Shown here piece by piece: positions 61,869 through 64,000 of a stretch of DNA of 64,000 nucleotides. The stretch spans positions 48,899 through 112,898 of the forward strand of contig JAEVZU010000151.1 of the NCBI GenBank assembly GCA_023392075.1. Reading direction: 5' to 3'. The notes beneath the pieces were generated by a model that worked only from the letters and a program-made list of their open reading frames with translations, ran no database searches and was not told the origin of the DNA. The position numbers were made by a program, and so were the translations under genes. The stretch's first letter is position 1, and every line of letters starts with the position of its first letter. The stretch is from Bacillota bacterium (GTDB lineage Bacteria > Bacillota > Clostridia > Acetivibrionales > DSM-1351).

Positions 61869-62519
61869 TCATAAAACAACATCTATATGTTTTTTTGCCT
61901 TGATTCTTCTGTTTCTTCTTTTGGCCGCTGCCGCCTCCTCAAGCTCTTGTTTCATATGGTTGTGTCTCCTGCGGGCAGCCACTTTTGCGGCAGCTATACC
62001 AAATTCCGCAGATTCCTTTAGGTCTCTGTGAATATCCTGCGACTTCTGAACAAGCTTGTTGCCGTAAGCCTGATCTTCGGCCGACACTCCTCCTGACAAT
62101 GTTACCGAAACCCCCGACCTGACCATGGTACTCATCTCATGAGCTTTTCCGTCGGCCGAAAGTAATTTGTTGAAGCTGTACCTGTTAAGAGTGGCTTCAT
62201 GCCGGGCCAGAACCTTTTCCCTTTCACGCAGGTTTTTTGCGGCTGTTTCCTCTCTTTTCAACCTTTCCAGTTCCAGCTTTCTGGTTTTTTCCTCATAGAT
62301 TTCGGCCAGTATCTGCCGGTCAAGTTCACTTAATTCCATAAGAGTCTGCGTTGTATCATTACCGGTATTTTTATCGCATTCACCGGGATTCCCTGACGCA
62401 GACGTATTCTGATTTATTCTCTTTAACAGAGCTTCACGTCTTTCTCTAAGCATGTCCATGGAATTCTTGGGCTGCATTATGGATAACAGGTCATTCAGAC
62501 TCTTTTGATTTATATTCAT
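61869..62519 (-). CDS. Coiled-coil protein of unknown function
   Basis: 216 residues, very rich in Arg, Lys and Glu, with a long predicted coiled coil (EKTRKLELERLKREETAAKN region, about 75-115) and a basic tail ending RRNRRIKAKKHIDVVL. A glycine/serine patch (RSGVSVTLSGGVSAEDQ) lies near residue 135. No known family and no membrane segment. TGGAGTGAAA precedes the ATG. Possibly a structural or nucleic-acid-binding protein; unproven. Confidence 0.7.
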   Translation of the reverse strand: MNINQKSLNDLLSIMQPKNSMDMLRERREALLKRINQNTSASGNPGECDKNTGNDTTQTLMELSELDRQILAEIYEEKTRKLELERLKREETAAKNLREREKVLARHEATLNRYSFNKLLSADGKAHEMSTMVRSGVSVTLSGGVSAEDQAYGNKLVQKSQDIHRDLKESAEFGIAAAKVAARRRHNHMKQELEEAAAAKRRNRRIKAKKHIDVVL

Positions 62520-62591
62520 AATATTTCACTCCACATTTATTAATTATTGCCTTTTACTAAATATCGGAATATTTATCAAATAATTAACAGC

Positions 62592-63542
62592 TTACTTAAA
62601 AACATCAGTCATTTTTTCAGTTATATATGAGAGTTCCTCCCTGTTCCAAGGGCCAAATACCTCTTCTCCGATTTTTAAAATTGATCTTGTGCCGGTATCA
62701 ATACCAATAAGCTTGTTAACATAGGCATCCAGAGTAACTATATCCTCGCTGCCCAAAATAATTCCCAGGTTTTCAATTACATCATATTCTGTCCAGATCA
62801 TTTTATATTTGTTATTTCCCTCTTCCCGTGTAACAGGTATATGGTATATTCCTTCACAGATACCTACAACTCTGAACAGGGCCTTATAAACTGCAACTAT
62901 GTCCACAATACTTCTTGAGAGTCCTGTATCCGAGTCGCTGCCATGATAAAATTCCCTGTTTGGTACTGGTATCATTCCAAATAAATTCTTCATTGACAGG
63001 GAGGAAAAACTGGAAACCGACGGCAAATTGTATTTTATTTTGGAGTAACTGATCAACGGCAAGTTTCTCAATTTAAAGAGTTTCTCAGGAACAGTCCCAT
63101 AGAGTTCCTTATGGTGAACAGGAGTATGACGGTCTTCAACAATTTTTTGTATCTGCTCTGCCGGCACTGTTCTGTCCGACCACCATTCCTCTGTTATATT
63201 TATATATTCAGCATCGTATTTTGCAAGCAGCTCACCTATTCCGCTGGCCTCCAGGAATAGCTTATCCTGTTGCTTCAGCCATTCCCAGTTCTCGCGTCCA
63301 TTGTTGGAATCAATCTTTACAGTATTGTCTGTTCTCCCATACATATAGCTTTCAACAATGTATTTTTTGCCCTCGATGGAGGCCAGCAATGGCTCCAGTG
63401 ACTCTGCACCGGTATAAAAGCCATAATCTCCCGTAGTCCAGTTAGGTTTTATGATTACACCCTCACCGTCCAGTTTAAAATTTTTCAGGAACGATTTCAT
63501 ATCACCGTTATTTTTTATGTACTGATGGATTACTTTTCTCAT
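62592..63542 (-). CDS. DUF362-like protein
   Basis: About 316 residues from ATG 63542 (AAGGAGG in front); an upstream start at 63569 is less likely. The N-terminal VIIKPNWTTGDYGFYTGAES and later NLPLISYSKIKYNLPSVSSFSSLSMKNLFG follow the DUF362 pattern, which occurs with Fe-S proteins and in radical chemistry. The usual C-terminal [4Fe-4S] ferredoxin motif is absent, so this is the short, cluster-free type. Function unknown. Adjacent genes give no clue. Confidence 0.7.
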   Translation of the reverse strand: MRKVIHQYIKNNGDMKSFLKNFKLDGEGVIIKPNWTTGDYGFYTGAESLEPLLASIEGKKYIVESYMYGRTDNTVKIDSNNGRENWEWLKQQDKLFLEASGIGELLAKYDAEYINITEEWWSDRTVPAEQIQKIVEDRHTPVHHKELYGTVPEKLFKLRNLPLISYSKIKYNLPSVSSFSSLSMKNLFGMIPVPNREFYHGSDSDTGLSRSIVDIVAVYKALFRVVGICEGIYHIPVTREEGNNKYKMIWTEYDVIENLGIILGSEDIVTLDAYVNKLIGIDTGTRSILKIGEEVFGPWNREELSYITEKMTDVFK

Positions 63543-63720
63543 AGCAGAAGCCTCCTTAATTACGAACATAAATTATGAACACATACAATTTTGTTGACGT
63601 AGTCAGCACCCCATCTGTTCATTTCCTGTAAAACCGGAAACAGACTGGAACCGATTTCAAAACAAATGACCTTCAGTGCAAGCCTTTAACAAATTTTAAG
63701 TACTAAACACAGCATAAGAG

Positions 63721-63762
63721 TTAATAACACATAAAGGAGCGGACAAATCTGTCCGCTCCTTT
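63721..63762. terminator. Terminator before the right-edge gene
   Basis: 13-bp perfect stem (63733-63745 with 63750-63762), weakly T-rich after it on the minus strand. It serves the partial gene entering from the right. Confidence 0.7.
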
Positions 63763-63807
63763 CACCAGCTGATCCTGCATTGAATTTAAACAAATGTATT
63801 TATACCG

Positions 63808-64000
63808 CTATTTGGCCATTTTGTAATCATTTTGGCTAAAGGAAGCCGACAATATATTTTTAATTTTAAAAACCCTGTTTTGATTTCTCAAAAAACAGAA
63901 TGCCCTGACATTACCATTATTAATCTCAAATACCTTTATATTTCTTTCGGTAATTTCATCATCCTTCATATAAATAATGGTTATGGGCTGGTTGCGTTCA
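63808..64000 (-). CDS. WYL-like domain protein, partial C-terminus
   Basis: The frame enters from the right edge and stops at 63808. The visible 63 residues (PITIIYMKDDEITERNIKVF, NVRAFCFLRNQNRVFKIKNI, LSA) match the last beta strands of a WYL-type domain, which senses nucleic acid or nucleotides in bacterial regulators. The N-terminal part lies outside. Assignment is tentative because only about a fifth of such a protein is seen. Confidence 0.6.
   Translation of the reverse strand, partial: ERNQPITIIYMKDDEITERNIKVFEINNGNVRAFCFLRNQNRVFKIKNILSASFSQNDYKMAK

Noticed and set aside
1..64000. CRISPR array, tRNA, rRNA, prophage or complete insertion sequence
   Set aside because: No regularly spaced repeats, no tRNA-like cloverleaf with TTCRANTC arm outside genes, no transposase or phage genes were seen on reading both strands.

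Overview
The window looks like chromosome from an anaerobic, spore-forming Firmicute of the class Clostridia. The support is moderately low GC, strong GGAGG ribosome sites, a Tlp-type spore protein, a trimeric electron-bifurcating-type [FeFe] hydrogenase, bacterial glutamate synthase and an exported M6 protease with a carbohydrate-binding tail. A Ruminiclostridium-like cellulolytic clostridium fits best, but the species is inference. No rRNA, tRNA, CRISPR array, prophage or full insertion sequence was seen.

Layout. 1-6.2 kb: five-gene minus-strand operon resembling the Bacillus subtilis ydaJKL exopolysaccharide locus: GT-C type membrane glycosyltransferase, thioredoxin-GH8 fusion, second membrane glycosyltransferase, membrane protein with a degenerate GGDEF domain, and the start of an exported protein that runs off the left edge. 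6.4-10 kb: hemerythrin pair, serine hydrolase lipoprotein, spore protein tlp. 10-14 kb: DUF6320/acyltransferase pair and an ABC-2 exporter. 14.3-16.3 kb: two-component system. 16.2-19.6 kb: two ArsA-family ATPases around a small protein, and a MarR regulator. 19.7-25 kb: QueT, a 2-hydroxyacyl-CoA dehydratase-like pair behind a structured leader, gpsA and a carrier. 25-34.5 kb: methyltransferase, AraC regulator, glycosyltransferase, SMP-30 protein, acyl-CoA ligase, DUF2935 protein, GGDEF/HD-GYP protein. 34.7-36.3 kb: decayed genes and a LURP-one protein. 36.6-40.3 kb: thiamine-dependent 2-keto acid decarboxylase and M6 protease. 40.8-47 kb: gltBD. 47-54.4 kb: gene remnant, RNase Z, YkuK, two tiny genes, heterodimeric ABC exporter. 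54.5-57.2 kb: kinase-like protein, NUDIX hydrolase, 2-hydroxyacid dehydrogenase between two MITE-like repeats. 57.6-61.7 kb: HydABC-type hydrogenase. 61.8-64 kb: coiled-coil protein, DUF362 protein, partial WYL-like gene.

The most unusual signal is a repeat of about 95 bases present five times, always on the minus strand. In four copies it lies directly before a start codon and has the order GGTTGAAAG, GGAGG, long hairpin, start codon. Pairing out the hairpin brings the ribosome site to about 10-12 bases from the ATG in three copies (17 in the fourth, with a shorter stem). The downstream genes are unrelated, so it looks like a shared translational control cassette or a mobile leader. Other unexplained structure includes leaders before the dehydratase operon and the M6 protease, two possible stand-alone RNAs, two genes with apparent non-AUG starts, and two tiny genes with their own promoters and terminators.

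Cyclic-di-GMP links several loci: a degenerate GGDEF protein that may act as a receptor at the polysaccharide locus, and a GGDEF/HD-GYP protein with intact synthase motif. HydABC, GOGAT and the keto acid decarboxylase describe fermentative redox and nitrogen metabolism. These functional links are inferred from families, not shown by the sequence.
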